Source: Ruminococcus sp. AF31-8BH (GTDB taxonomy: Bacteria; Bacillota; Clostridia; Lachnospirales; Lachnospiraceae). Taken from it: DNA of 64,000 nt. Location: the NCBI RefSeq assembly GCF_003460605.1, contig NZ_QTVN01000009.1:138778-202777 (forward strand), written 5' to 3'. Below, piece by piece: positions 27,505 through 38,267 of this stretch (position 1 is its first letter; each line of letters begins with the position of its first letter). Made by a program: the position numbers and the translations under genes. Below the pieces are notes generated by a model that saw nothing but the letters and a program-made list of their open reading frames with translations, did not search any database and had not been told where the DNA came from.

Positions 27505-27545
27505 AAAGAGACATCTCCTTTGAAAGAAGATGTCTCTTTGTGTTT
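27505..27545 (+). terminator. Terminator after the LspA-like gene
   Basis: A perfect 12-bp stem, AAAGAGACATCT against AGATGTCTCTTT, has an 11-nt loop and is followed by GTGTTTTG. It separates this operon from the convergent XRE gene. Confidence 0.82.
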
Positions 27546-27587
27546 TGCAGGACGCGAGCCTTGATGCTGTTTCTGCTGCTCTAAGTC

Positions 27588-27827
27588 TCACGTTTTCCTG
27601 GAGAGCCGGGATGCAGGGTAAGGACGCTTTACATCAGTACGTCCAAGCAGATAATCCACACTTACCTTGTAGAAGTCAGCAATCCGGCATAATTGTTCAA
27701 GAGGAACGCTCCGTTCCCCTCTTTCATATCGCGAGTAAGTGCGCTGATTTACATTCAGATAGTGTGCCATATATGTCTGCGTCAAATCATGATCCTCCCG
27801 AAGCTCTCTGATTCTTTTGTACGTCAT
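27588..27827 (-). CDS. Small XRE-family helix-turn-helix regulator
   Basis: The 79-residue protein is essentially one HTH_3 domain: IRELREDHDLTQTYMAHYLN, then NQRTYSRYERGERSVP as the recognition helix, and YKVSVDYLLGRTD. It stands alone between the LspA-like operon and tRNA-Leu, on the opposite strand. Only a weak AGAGAAA precedes the ATG. Its targets are unknown. Confidence 0.88.
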   Translation of the reverse strand: MTYKRIRELREDHDLTQTYMAHYLNVNQRTYSRYERGERSVPLEQLCRIADFYKVSVDYLLGRTDVKRPYPASRLSRKT

Positions 27828-27981
27828 ATTTCATTTCTCTGGTGTAAAAATATAGACCTGGCCGTCTGTATATGGCCATCTTTCTTATTATAAATTGCAG
27901 TTTCATTTGACACCTTAAAAAAGACCAGAATGGACTAACAATATAAATTCAAAATTTTTTAAATTTTTTTGAAAATTAGTG

Positions 27982-28010
27982 TTGACATTCAAGTGAATAT
28001 GTTGTATTAT
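27982..28010 (+). promoter_or_regulatory. Strong promoter for tRNA-Leu
   Basis: TTGACA at 27982-27987 and TATTAT at 28005-28010 are separated by 17 bp, about 40 bp before the tRNA. The upstream sequence is A/T-tract rich, like an UP element. Confidence 0.75.
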
Positions 28011-28050
28011 AATCAAGCAGTCGCGAGAAAGCGATTGAAACATAAGAAAT

Positions 28051-28134
28051 GCAGGAGTGGCGGAATTGGCAGACGCGCAGGCTTCAGGTGCCTGTGGTCG
28101 CAAGATCGTGTGGGTTCAAGTCCCATCTCCTGCA
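28051..28134 (+). tRNA. tRNA-Leu(CAG)
   Basis: The 84-nt sequence folds as a class II tRNA. The acceptor stem is GCAGGAG/CTCCTGC, the anticodon stem CAGGC/GCCTG has loop TTCAGGT, so the anticodon is CAG (reads CUG). There is a long variable arm and a T arm with GGTTCAAGTCC. CCA is not encoded. It is a single-gene unit with its own promoter and a downstream terminator. Confidence 0.96.
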
Positions 28135-28191
28135 TTATTTTTTTTCTTTTGTTACGAATACCAGAGATATCTGAGATCCAGTAGCTTTTTT

Positions 28192-28230
28192 CTGTTGTGC
28201 AATTTTTTTTTGCGCAACAGAATTTTTTTT
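28192..28230 (+). terminator. Terminator downstream of tRNA-Leu
   Basis: CTGTTGTGC pairs with GCGCAACAG (one G-U pair) across a T-rich loop and is followed by AA and eight T. It isolates the tRNA from carA. Confidence 0.82.
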
Positions 28231-28243
28231 TGCCTGTATTTTA

Positions 28244-28272
28244 TTGAAAAAAGCATTTTGCTATGATACAAT
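28244..28272 (+). promoter_or_regulatory. Promoter of carAB
   Basis: TTGAAA at 28244-28249 and TACAAT at 28267-28272 have a 17-bp spacer, about 45 bp before carA. The leader is too short for a PyrR-type attenuator and none is seen. Confidence 0.75.
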
Positions 28273-28316
28273 CTTGAAGATTTAGGATAAAATACGACAT
28301 AAGAAAGGGAGATTGT

Positions 28317-29393
28317 ATGAAAGCATTTCTGATATTAGAAGATGGCCATGTATTTACAGGAACCAGCATTGGCGCTGCAAGAGAAGTCATCAGTGAGATC
28401 GTATTCAATACTTCCATGACAGGATATCTGGAGGTAATGACTGATCCGTCTTACGCAGGACAGGCGGTTTGCATGACTTATCCGTTAATAGGAAACTACG
28501 GAATCTGCTATGATGACCAGGAATCCGCAAAGCCGTGGATCGACGCGTTTATCGTGCGTGAGTTATCCCGTGTTCCAAGCAATTTCAGAAGCGTTGACAC
28601 GATTCAGCATTTCTTGACCAAACATGACATTCCTGGAATCGCAGGAATTGACACCCGTGCACTTACCAAAATCCTCCGTGAGAAAGGTACCATGAATGGT
28701 ATGATCACAGTGGATGAAAACTATGATTTAAGCACAATTCTCCCCAAGTTAAAAGCATATACAACTGGTAAAGTAGTAGAAAAGGTAACCTGCCGCGAGA
28801 AGGAAATCCTTCCCGGAGATGGTCCGAAGGTTGCACTTATGGACTTTGGTGCAAAACGTAATATTGCTCATTCACTGAACAAACGTGGATGTGAGGTGAC
28901 TATTTATCCGGCACTTACTCCTGCAGAAGAGATTCTGGCAGATCATCCGGACGGAATCATGCTCAGCAATGGCCCTGGAGACCCCAAGGAATGTACTTCT
29001 ATTATTAAAGAGGTAAAGAAGCTCTACGATTCCAATGTTCCGATTTTTGCAATTTGTCTTGGACATCAGCTTATGGCACTTGCAACAGGGGGAGATACTT
29101 ATAAGATGAAATACGGTCACCGCGGCGGAAATCACCCGGTGAAGGATCTTGCGACAGGAAGAGTTTATATCTCATCACAGAACCATGGTTATGTAGTGGA
29201 TGCCAAGGACCTTGAGGAGAAAAACATTGCGCATCCTGCATTTGTAAATGTTAATGACGGCACAAATGAGGGAATGGCATATGTTGGAAAAAATATTTTT
29301 ACAGTTCAGTTCCATCCGGAGGCATGCCCGGGACCGCAAGATTCCAGTTACCTGTTTGACAGATTTATGGATATGATGGGAGGAAATAAATAA
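28317..29393 (+). CDS. carA: Carbamoyl-phosphate synthase small subunit
   Basis: The subunit takes ammonia from glutamine for carbamoyl phosphate, used in pyrimidine and arginine synthesis. The 358-residue length is typical. The N-terminal domain shows FNTSMTGYLEVMTDPSYAGQ. The class I glutamine amidotransferase domain shows GPGDP, the nucleophile-elbow AICLGHQLMALA with Cys, and FHPEACPGP with the catalytic His. AAAGGGAG lies 6 nt before the ATG. The stop codon TAA shares one base with the carB start (TAATG). Confidence 0.97.
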   Translation: MKAFLILEDGHVFTGTSIGAAREVISEIVFNTSMTGYLEVMTDPSYAGQAVCMTYPLIGNYGICYDDQESAKPWIDAFIVRELSRVPSNFRSVDTIQHFLTKHDIPGIAGIDTRALTKILREKGTMNGMITVDENYDLSTILPKLKAYTTGKVVEKVTCREKEILPGDGPKVALMDFGAKRNIAHSLNKRGCEVTIYPALTPAEEILADHPDGIMLSNGPGDPKECTSIIKEVKKLYDSNVPIFAICLGHQLMALATGGDTYKMKYGHRGGNHPVKDLATGRVYISSQNHGYVVDAKDLEEKNIAHPAFVNVNDGTNEGMAYVGKNIFTVQFHPEACPGPQDSSYLFDRFMDMMGGNK

Positions 29394-32300
29394 TGCCAAG
29401 AAATAAAGACATTAAAAAAGTACTTGTTATTGGTTCTGGTCCGATCATCATCGGTCAGGCAGCAGAGTTCGATTATGCAGGAACACAGGCCTGCCGTTCT
29501 TTAAAAGAAGAAGGCCTTGAGGTTGTTCTTCTGAACTCCAACCCGGCAACCATTATGACAGATAAAGACATTGCTGACCGTGTTTATATTGAACCTCTTA
29601 CTGTAGAGGTTGTAGAGCAGCTGATCCTGAAGGAGAAACCGGACAGTGTACTTCCTACTCTTGGCGGACAGGCAGGCTTGAATCTGGCTATGGAGCTGGA
29701 TGAAAAGGGTTTCCTGAAGGAGCATAATGTAAGACTGATCGGAACTACAGCTCAGACCATTAAGAAGGCTGAGGACCGTCAGGAATTTAAAGATACCATG
29801 GAAAAAATCGGTGAGCCGGTTGCAGCATCTAAGGTTGTTACAACAGTAGAGGATGGACTTGCATTTACCAATACCATCGGTTATCCGGTTGTACTTCGTC
29901 CTGCTTATACCCTTGGTGGAAGCGGCGGCGGTATTGCCCATAATGAATATGAGCTTCGCGAGATCCTGGAGAATGGACTTCGTCTTTCCCGTGTCGGAGA
30001 GGTTCTGGTAGAACGCTGTATCGCAGGCTGGAAAGAAATTGAGTATGAGGTAATGCGTGACGGTGCAGGAAACTGTATTACCGTCTGCAATATGGAAAAT
30101 ATTGACCCGGTTGGTGTTCACACAGGAGACTCTATTGTAGTTGCACCATCTCAGACTCTTGGTGACAAAGAGTATCAGATGCTTCGTACATCTGCTCTTA
30201 ATATTATCACAGAGCTTGGAATCACAGGCGGCTGTAATGTTCAGTATGCGCTGAAGCCAGACAGCTTTGAGTACTGTGTAATCGAGGTTAACCCACGTGT
30301 AAGCCGTTCTTCTGCACTTGCAAGTAAGGCTACCGGTTATCCCATTGCTAAGGTTGCTGCAAAGATTGCCCTTGGATATACACTGGATGAGATTCCAAAT
30401 GCCATCACAGGCAAAACATACGCAAGCTTCGAGCCAATGCTTGACTACTGTGTAGTGAAGATTCCGAGACTTCCGTTTGATAAATTTATTACAGCGAAGA
30501 GAACCCTTACCACACAGATGAAGGCTACCGGTGAGGTTATGAGTATCTGCCACAACTTCGAGGGCGCGCTTATGAAAGCGATCCGTTCCCTGGAGCAGCA
30601 TGTGGACAGCCTGATGTCTTATGATTTTACCCAGCTTACAGACGAGGAGCTTCTTGCAGAGCTTGAGATCGTAGATGACCGCAGAATCTGGAAGATTGCA
30701 GAAGCAATCCGCCGCGGTATGCCGCAGTCCATGCTTCACGATATCACACAGATCGATATCTGGTTCATTGACAAGATTGCAATCCTGGTAGGTATGGAGA
30801 ATGCACTGAAGAACAGAAAGCTTACCAAAGAACTTCTTCTGGAAGCAAAACGCATGGAGTTCCCGGACTACATCATTGCCCGCCTTACAGGCAAAACTGA
30901 GGATGAAATCAAGGGACTTCGCAGTGAGTACGGCATCAAGGCTGCATACAAGATGGTTGATACCTGTGCCGCAGAGTTTGCTGCTGCAACTCCGTATTAC
31001 TATTCTGTATATGGTGACGAAGGCACAGAGAACGAAGCAATTGCCACACCGGATAAGAAAAAGATCCTGGTACTTGGTTCCGGACCGATCCGTATCGGAC
31101 AGGGTATTGAGTTCGATTTCTGCTCCGTACACTGTACCTGGGCTTTTGCGAAGGAAGGCTATGAGACGATTATTATCAACAACAATCCGGAAACTGTAAG
31201 TACAGACTTTGATATTGCAGATAAGCTGTATTTTGAGCCCCTTACACCGGAGGATGTTGAGAATATTGTAAATATTGAGAAACCGGACGGAGCGGTTGTT
31301 CAGTTCGGCGGACAGACTGCCATCAAGCTGACAGAAGCTCTTACCAAGATGGGCGTGAAGATTCTTGGAACATCTGCTGAGAACGTAGATGCAGCTGAGG
31401 ACCGTGAGCTGTTTGATGAGATTCTTGAGAAGTGCCAGATCCCGAGACCGAAGGGACACACTGTATTTACCGCAGAGGAAGCGAAGAAAGCTGCAAATGA
31501 GCTGGGCTATCCGGTTCTGGTTCGTCCTTCCTATGTACTTGGCGGTCAGGGAATGCGTATTGCAGTAAGCGATGAGGATGTGGAAGAGTACATCGGTGTG
31601 ATCAACCAGATCGCACAGGAGCATCCAATCCTTGTTGACAAGTACCTGATGGGAAAAGAAATCGAGGTTGATGCCGTATGCGACGGCGAGGACATTTTGA
31701 TTCCTGGTATTATGGAGCATATTGAGCGTGCCGGAATCCATTCCGGTGACAGTATTTCCGTATATCCGGCAAGAACCATCAGTGAAAAAGCAAAAGAGAC
31801 TATTGCAGAGTACACCAAACGTCTTGCAAGAGCACTGCATGTCATCGGTATGATCAACATCCAGTTTATCGTTCTTGGAGATGACGTATACGTAATTGAG
31901 GTTAACCCGCGTTCCAGCCGTACCGTACCTTACATCAGCAAGGTTACCGGAATCCCGATCGTACCGCTGGCAACCAAGGTAATCCTTGGATACAAGCTGA
32001 AAGACATGGGCTATGAGCCAGGACTTCAGCCGGAAGCAAAACATATTGCCATCAAGATGCCGGTATTCTCCTTCGAGAAGATCCGCGGCGCTGATATCAG
32101 CCTTGGACCGGAGATGAAGTCCACAGGTGAGTGCCTTGGTATTGCAGAGACCTTCAATGAGGCTCTTTACAAAGCATTCCTTGGTGCCGGAATCCGTCTG
32201 CCGAAGTACAAGAACATGATCATGACAGTCAGACCGGAAGAGCAGGAAGATGCAGTTCCGATCGCAAAGAGATTCGAGGCACTTGGATACCGTATCTACG

Positions 32301-32608
32301 CTACAAGAGGAACCGCAAATACTTTGAAAGAGCACGGCGTTAAGGTAATCCGCACCAACAAGCTGGAGCAGCCTGCACCGAACCTTATGGACCTGATCCT
32401 TGGTCATAAGATTGATGTGGTTATCGACATCCCATCCCAGGGCGTTGAGCATCAGAAGGATGGATTCGTGATCAGACGTAATGCCATCGAGACTGGTGTA
32501 AATGTTCTTACCAGCCTTGATACAGCAGAAGCTCTGGTAACCAGTCTTGAGAACACAGATGCCAAGAAGTTGAGCCTGATCGATATCGCGACTATCGCCA
32601 GAAGATAA
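29393..32608 (+). CDS. carB: Carbamoyl-phosphate synthase large subunit
   Basis: The 1071-residue subunit makes carbamoyl phosphate from bicarbonate, ammonia and two ATP. Two homologous ATP-grasp halves are visible. The first begins KKVLVIGSGPIIIGQAAEFDYAG, with LGGQAGLNLA and VEVNPRVSRSSALASKATGYP. The second begins KILVLGSGPIRIGQGIEFDF, with FGGQTAIKL and IEVNPRSSRTVPYISKVTG. The C-terminal MGS-like domain (from about residue 930, YATRGTANTL) is the usual allosteric site. It is translationally coupled to carA. Length and order are normal. Confidence 0.97.
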   Translation: MPRNKDIKKVLVIGSGPIIIGQAAEFDYAGTQACRSLKEEGLEVVLLNSNPATIMTDKDIADRVYIEPLTVEVVEQLILKEKPDSVLPTLGGQAGLNLAMELDEKGFLKEHNVRLIGTTAQTIKKAEDRQEFKDTMEKIGEPVAASKVVTTVEDGLAFTNTIGYPVVLRPAYTLGGSGGGIAHNEYELREILENGLRLSRVGEVLVERCIAGWKEIEYEVMRDGAGNCITVCNMENIDPVGVHTGDSIVVAPSQTLGDKEYQMLRTSALNIITELGITGGCNVQYALKPDSFEYCVIEVNPRVSRSSALASKATGYPIAKVAAKIALGYTLDEIPNAITGKTYASFEPMLDYCVVKIPRLPFDKFITAKRTLTTQMKATGEVMSICHNFEGALMKAIRSLEQHVDSLMSYDFTQLTDEELLAELEIVDDRRIWKIAEAIRRGMPQSMLHDITQIDIWFIDKIAILVGMENALKNRKLTKELLLEAKRMEFPDYIIARLTGKTEDEIKGLRSEYGIKAAYKMVDTCAAEFAAATPYYYSVYGDEGTENEAIATPDKKKILVLGSGPIRIGQGIEFDFCSVHCTWAFAKEGYETIIINNNPETVSTDFDIADKLYFEPLTPEDVENIVNIEKPDGAVVQFGGQTAIKLTEALTKMGVKILGTSAENVDAAEDRELFDEILEKCQIPRPKGHTVFTAEEAKKAANELGYPVLVRPSYVLGGQGMRIAVSDEDVEEYIGVINQIAQEHPILVDKYLMGKEIEVDAVCDGEDILIPGIMEHIERAGIHSGDSISVYPARTISEKAKETIAEYTKRLARALHVIGMINIQFIVLGDDVYVIEVNPRSSRTVPYISKVTGIPIVPLATKVILGYKLKDMGYEPGLQPEAKHIAIKMPVFSFEKIRGADISLGPEMKSTGECLGIAETFNEALYKAFLGAGIRLPKYKNMIMTVRPEEQEDAVPIAKRFEALGYRIYATRGTANTLKEHGVKVIRTNKLEQPAPNLMDLILGHKIDVVIDIPSQGVEHQKDGFVIRRNAIETGVNVLTSLDTAEALVTSLENTDAKKLSLIDIATIARR

Positions 32609-32688
32609 GCAGCTGTTAAACAAAAGCTAAATTTTGCGAAAAAAGCAAAATACAAGTTTACGAAAGTCATTTGATGTAATATACTAAA

Positions 32689-32725
32689 GAGGACGGAGAA
32701 ATTTAAGTCTCCGTCCTCATTTTGT
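32689..32725 (+). terminator. Terminator after carB
   Basis: A perfect 11-bp stem, GAGGACGGAGA against TCTCCGTCCTC, with an 8-nt loop, is followed by ATTTTG. A TTTACG-17-TATACT pair just upstream (32657-32685) could be the uppP promoter, which would start transcription inside this hairpin. Confidence 0.75.
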
Positions 32726-32747
32726 TCAAGATAAGAAAGGGGTAGAA

Positions 32748-33650
32748 ATGGATATTATCGAACTTTTAAAGGTAATTCTCCTTGGTATTGTGGAAGGAAT
32801 TACAGAGTGGCTTCCTATCAGCAGTACCGGCCATATGATCCTGGTGGATGAGTTTATTCACCTGAATGTTTCTCAGGATTTTATGGATGTATTTCTGGTT
32901 GTGATCCAGCTGGGAGCAATTCTCGCAGTCGTTGTTTTGTACTGGAATAAGCTGTGGCCGTTTTACATAAAGAAGCTTCCCAGAAGAACTCAGATGGCCA
33001 TCGCTAAGAAGCCGAAATGGGCGCAGGTAATTCTGAATTTTGTTGAGCGCTACTGTGATAAGGACAAATGGATCCTGTGGTTTAAGATCGTGGTAGCATG
33101 TCTGCCGACTATCATTATTGCGCTTCCGTTTAATGATTTTATTGAGGCGCATTTCAACAACTATGTTGTAGTAGCCATCGCGTTAATTGTCTACGGTGTT
33201 CTGTTTATCATTGTGGAAAACTACAACAAAGGCAGAGAGCCGCAGTGCACAAGTCTGGAAGATCTGACTTTCAAGACTGCATTTTTGATTGGCTGCTTCC
33301 AGGTTCTTTCTGTTGTTCCGGGAACTTCCAGATCCGGTTCCACCATTATCGGAGGAATCCTGGTTGGTACCTCCCGTACCGTTGCAGCTGAGTTTACCTT
33401 CTTCCTTGGCATTCCGGTTATGTTCGGAGCCAGCCTTCTGAAGCTGCTGAAATTCGGCTTTGGATTTACAGGAACAGAGGTATTGATTCTGGTAATCGGT
33501 ATGGTGGTTGCATTTGTGGTTTCCATCCTTGCAATCAAGTTCCTGATGGGCTATATCAAGAAGCATGACTTCAAGGCATTCGGCTGGTACCGAATCGTAC
33601 TTGGTGTGCTGGTTCTGGTTTATTTCATCGGCAAGACCTTACTTGCATAA
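32748..33650 (+). CDS. uppP: Undecaprenyl-diphosphatase
   Basis: UppP/BacA recycles undecaprenyl pyrophosphate to the monophosphate carrier used for peptidoglycan and surface polymers, and confers some bacitracin resistance. The 300-residue protein has about eight membrane helices. The two family signatures are [18 protein letters not shown] near the N terminus and [17 protein letters not shown] in the second half. AAAGGGG precedes the ATG by 7-8 nt. It is flanked by terminators, so it is a single-gene unit. Confidence 0.96.
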   Translation: MDIIELLKVILLGIVEGITEWLPISSTGHMILVDEFIHLNVSQDFMDVFLVVIQLGAILAVVVLYWNKLWPFYIKKLPRRTQMAIAKKPKWAQVILNFVERYCDKDKWILWFKIVVACLPTIIIALPFNDFIEAHFNNYVVVAIALIVYGVLFIIVENYNKGREPQCTSLEDLTFKTAFLIGCFQVLSVVPGTSRSGSTIIGGILVGTSRTVAAEFTFFLGIPVMFGASLLKLLKFGFGFTGTEVLILVIGMVVAFVVSILAIKFLMGYIKKHDFKAFGWYRIVLGVLVLVYFIGKTLLA

Positions 33651-33671
33651 AATTATATATAAGAAATTTCG

Positions 33672-33712
33672 GCGTCAGCCTGCAGGGGAAACTTTGAGGG
33701 CTGGCGCTTTTT
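33672..33712 (+). terminator. Terminator after uppP
   Basis: GCGTCAGCC pairs with GGCTGGCGC (one G-U) and is followed by five T and G. Confidence 0.75.
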
Positions 33713-33727
33713 GTATGAAGTTTTTGA

Positions 33728-35311
<1,584 letters not shown>

Positions 35312-35415
35312 GCATCTTAGAAACACTCACTCTTCGTGCAAGCGAGAAGAGGATGAGAAGATAGAAGATAACAGAAGATTGCGCTGCTATACTGCAGGCA
35401 TATCTGCAGTCCTAA

Positions 35416-35450
35416 ACAAAAATGGCGGATCCATTTAATGGAATCCGCCA
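35416..35450 (-). terminator. Terminator for the small minus-strand gene
   Basis: Read on the minus strand, TGGCGGAT and ATCCGCCA close a hairpin with an inner CCAT/ATGG extension and are followed by TTTTTG. It sits between glpK (+) and the small gene (-). Confidence 0.7.
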
Positions 35451-35482
35451 AAATAATTTTGTAAAGTGTCCAATATTAGAAA

Positions 35483-35671
35483 TTATGAGACACCTGTTTT
35501 CTTTTGTGTATTTCGATTTTTGGCCGCCAAACGAAAGGCTTTCTCCATTGCTGGGGTAAGGGCAGGAGAATCTTCATCAAAAACAATATCCTTTTTGGCA
35601 GCAGCTTCTATTTGTTGAATTTGTTCTTTGGTGGGTTGCTGATTTCTATTCAAAGTAACTGTCTTGATCAA
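35483..35671 (-). CDS. Small hypothetical protein, possibly antitoxin-like
   Basis: The 62-residue product reads roughly as an N-terminal strand (IKTVTLNRNQQ), a helix, then IVFDEDSPALTPAMEKAFR and a basic tail. The IVFDED-x-P-x-LTP-x-M pattern recurs in small clostridial proteins that I associate with orphan antitoxins, but no toxin partner is next to it. The start is taken as TTG at 35671 because AAAGGAG is 8 nt upstream; an in-frame ATG at 35749 would add 26 residues and place that ribosome site inside the gene. Function is unknown. Confidence 0.55.
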   Translation of the reverse strand: MIKTVTLNRNQQPTKEQIQQIEAAAKKDIVFDEDSPALTPAMEKAFRLAAKNRNTQKKTGVS

Positions 35672-35825
35672 AGTAAATACTCCTTTCTTGAAAGACAGGC
35701 CACAGAGCAGCAGTGCTCCATGGCCAAAATAGTTTTCTTTATTATACATGTTAAACCCAACTTTAAGTCAAGAAAAATTTCCGGTGCTCCTGTTAAATGT
35801 AAAAGTAACTTCCTGATTATAAGAC

Positions 35826-36908
35826 TTAATTCGCCTTCTTATACTTAATATAATTCACTACCATCATAGCCAGCTTAAATGTCAACGCATCCTCAAAGGT
35901 CCGGATATCCAATCCAAATTTCTTCTGTAGCTTTTCAAAACGGTACACCAGCGTGTTACGATGCACATAAAGCTGGCGGGAGGTTTCAGAAAGGTTCAGG
36001 TTGTTTTCAAAGAAGGTGCGGATGGTAGTAAGAGTCTCATCATCAATGGAATCCAGAGTCTCTTCCTTGAAAAACTCATCGATAAACATCTCGCAGATCT
36101 CTACCGGCAGCTGGTAAATCAGTCGTCCGATTCCCAGGCGGTTGTATCCGAAAACATTCTTGCCCGTGTAAAAAATCTTGCCCACTTCCAGCGCAGTGCG
36201 GGCCTCCTTATAGGCATCCGGAAGCTGCTTCAGGTCATCCGCAATATTGCTGTAAGAAACCCAGGCAGAAGTCATGGCCTCAGTATTCAGCATGTCTACC
36301 AGCATATGAGCAATGTCGTCCAGATCAGAATAATCTTCAGAAGGCTGCAGCTCCCGAAGGACAATAATTCCGGAGTCGTCAATAGCTGTGATAAAGTCAC
36401 GGGTTTTGGCAGCAAAAATATTGCGGATGGTAGCAAGCGCATTCTCATCCTTGCTCTGTTTGGTCTCTACAAGGAAAACGGTACGTCTCACAGTTGTAGC
36501 AATGTGAAGCTTCTTGGCACGGTTAAAAGCGTCCACTTCAGAGTAGGAGCCAAGAAGAAGATTCTGCATAAAAACGTTTTTATCACTTTTCTCCGTATAA
36601 GCGGTGAGCAGGCTCTCGATCTGGCAGACAGCCAGTTCCCCGATAGTGGAAGCCGCCTCCGCATTTCCCCACACGATCAGAATATACTGAAGCTGGTGGT
36701 TTTCCATAACCTTGTAAAGGCGGCAGTTCATATTGGAAATACACAAAGCTTCCTCATCCTTAAATTCGTCCAGTTTCTCGGTGGAAGGCAGGGCTCTGTC
36801 GCAGGTGCTGATATAAATCGTGTTGTCTAAATGAACAAGGCAGAAGTCCAGATGACTGATGTTCTTCCAGTCTTCCAGACATTTCTGGAGAATCTGAAGT
36901 AATTTCAT
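35826..36908 (-). CDS. PucR/CdaR-type transcriptional regulator
   Basis: The 360-residue protein ends with a PucR-type helix-turn-helix (FFENNLNLSETSRQLYVHRN, then NTLVYRFEKLQKKFGLDIR). The middle carries a GGDEF-like CdaR regulatory region (residues about 130-260). The N-terminal 110 residues are a possible sensing domain. Such proteins control sugar-acid or purine use. GGAGACAACC precedes the ATG. It lies downstream of the MsmX/UgpC ATPase gene on the same strand but is separated by a terminator, so it probably is its own unit. Confidence 0.85.
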   Translation of the reverse strand: MKLLQILQKCLEDWKNISHLDFCLVHLDNTIYISTCDRALPSTEKLDEFKDEEALCISNMNCRLYKVMENHQLQYILIVWGNAEAASTIGELAVCQIESLLTAYTEKSDKNVFMQNLLLGSYSEVDAFNRAKKLHIATTVRRTVFLVETKQSKDENALATIRNIFAAKTRDFITAIDDSGIIVLRELQPSEDYSDLDDIAHMLVDMLNTEAMTSAWVSYSNIADDLKQLPDAYKEARTALEVGKIFYTGKNVFGYNRLGIGRLIYQLPVEICEMFIDEFFKEETLDSIDDETLTTIRTFFENNLNLSETSRQLYVHRNTLVYRFEKLQKKFGLDIRTFEDALTFKLAMMVVNYIKYKKAN

Positions 36909-36970
36909 AAGGTTGTCTCCTTTGTGAAAAAAATAATAAAAATCCGTCCTAGATACTCACAGTATAACAC

Positions 36971-37000
36971 AAAAAAGCCCCAGGGGAAAACCCCTGAGGC
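36971..37000 (-). terminator. Terminator after the MsmX/UgpC gene (minus strand)
   Basis: GCCTCAGGGG and CCCCTGGGGC form a 10-bp stem (one mismatch) with a TTTT loop, followed by six T on the minus strand. Confidence 0.85.
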
Positions 37001-37021
37001 CCAATTTCATTCTTCTAAAAA

Positions 37022-38134
37022 TTAGTTGCAGATAACAAGCTCTGTCTCTTTGTCGAAGAAGTGAGATTTCTCCATATCGAATGCGAATTTGATTGTATCG
37101 CCTGTCTTGGAGTTTGTACGAGGATCAACTCGTGCTGTAACCTGAGTTCCGTTTACATCGAAGTACAGGAATACTTCAGCACCAAGAAGCTCATAAACCT
37201 TAACGGTAGATGTCATTGGAGCGCTTGGAGAAGCCTCGATGAACATCTGGGAATCATGAATATCCTCTGGACGGATACCAAGAACAACTGTCTTTCCAAC
37301 ATAGCCGCCATCTTTCAGAACTTTCGCTTTTGCAGCTGGGATAACAACGTCATACTCACCAACTTTAGCAACAAGGTCGCCGCCTTTTTCTGCGATCTGA
37401 GCATCAAGGAAGTTCATCTGCGGAGATCCCATGAATCCTGCTACGAACAGGTTGCCTGGCTGCTCATAAAGGTGCTGTGGTGTATCAACCTGCTGAACAA
37501 CACCATCTTTCATAACAACGATTCTGGTACCAAGAGTCATAGCCTCTGTCTGGTCATGTGTTACATAGATGATAGTTGCACCCAGTCTCTGATGGATCTT
37601 GGAAATTTCAATACGCATCTGTACACGAAGTTTAGCATCCAGGTTGGAAAGAGGCTCATCCATAAGGAATACCTTAGGATTACGAACGATAGCACGTCCC
37701 ATAGCAACACGCTGTCTCTGTCCACCGGAAAGAGCCTTCGGTTTACGATCAAGAAGTTTCTCAAGGTCAAGGATTCTTGCAGCTTCTCTAACTGCTTTGT
37801 CAATCTGGTCTTTCGGAACTTTACGAAGTTTCAGACCAAATGCCATGTTATCATATACTGTCATATGAGGATACAGAGCGTAGTTCTGGAATACCATTGC
37901 GATATCACGGTCTTTCGGCTCTACATCGTTCATAACTTTGTCACCGATCTTTAATGTACCACCGCTGATCTCCTCAAGACCTGCGATCATACGAAGTGTT
38001 GTAGATTTACCACATCCGGATGGTCCTACGAAGATGATGAACTCTTTGTCTTCGATTTCAAGGTTGAAGTCTTTAACTGCCTGGAAACCATTTGGGTAAG
38101 TTTTGTTAATGTGCTGTAATGATAAGCTTGCCAT
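37022..38134 (-). CDS. Multi-sugar ABC transporter ATPase (MsmX/UgpC/MalK family)
   Basis: This cytoplasmic ATPase energises CUT1-type oligosaccharide importers and often serves several of them from one orphan gene. The 370-residue protein has Walker A GPSGCGKST, Q-loop FQNYALYPH, signature LSGGQRQRVAMGRAI, Walker B VFLMDEPLSNLD and switch His THDQ. The C-terminal OB/TOBE domain shows VVLGIRPEDIH. The ATG at 38134 has GGAGG 7 nt upstream; an in-frame ATG at 38155 does not. No permease or binding protein is adjacent, consistent with a shared ATPase. Confidence 0.93.
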   Translation of the reverse strand: MASLSLQHINKTYPNGFQAVKDFNLEIEDKEFIIFVGPSGCGKSTTLRMIAGLEEISGGTLKIGDKVMNDVEPKDRDIAMVFQNYALYPHMTVYDNMAFGLKLRKVPKDQIDKAVREAARILDLEKLLDRKPKALSGGQRQRVAMGRAIVRNPKVFLMDEPLSNLDAKLRVQMRIEISKIHQRLGATIIYVTHDQTEAMTLGTRIVVMKDGVVQQVDTPQHLYEQPGNLFVAGFMGSPQMNFLDAQIAEKGGDLVAKVGEYDVVIPAAKAKVLKDGGYVGKTVVLGIRPEDIHDSQMFIEASPSAPMTSTVKVYELLGAEVFLYFDVNGTQVTARVDPRTNSKTGDTIKFAFDMEKSHFFDKETELVICN

Positions 38135-38267
38135 GATTTTTCCTCCAAATTTCAATACATTATGATAATCAAAATTGTTTCGATGCTTTTTTCATCTGCT
38201 GTTAGTATAGCGAAAATGACCTAAAAGGGCTAGGGCAGAATCATACAAACTTTTGAACTGTTTCTTG

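Noticed and set aside
28051..28134. tRNA-Leu as an integration site for a neighbouring element
   Set aside because: No repeat of the tRNA 3' end, no integrase gene and no boundary is visible near it.
29501..32623. A 1,040-codon open frame on the minus strand opposite carB
   Set aside because: It is the antisense shadow of carB, whose ATP-grasp motifs are clear. The shadow product is Cys/Leu-rich without motifs and has no ribosome site.
35961..36830. Plus-strand open frame opposite the PucR/CdaR regulator
   Set aside because: No ribosome site and no motif; the minus-strand frame has a clear helix-turn-helix.
37061..37954. Plus-strand open frame opposite the MsmX/UgpC ATPase
   Set aside because: Antisense shadow of a protein with all ABC motifs.
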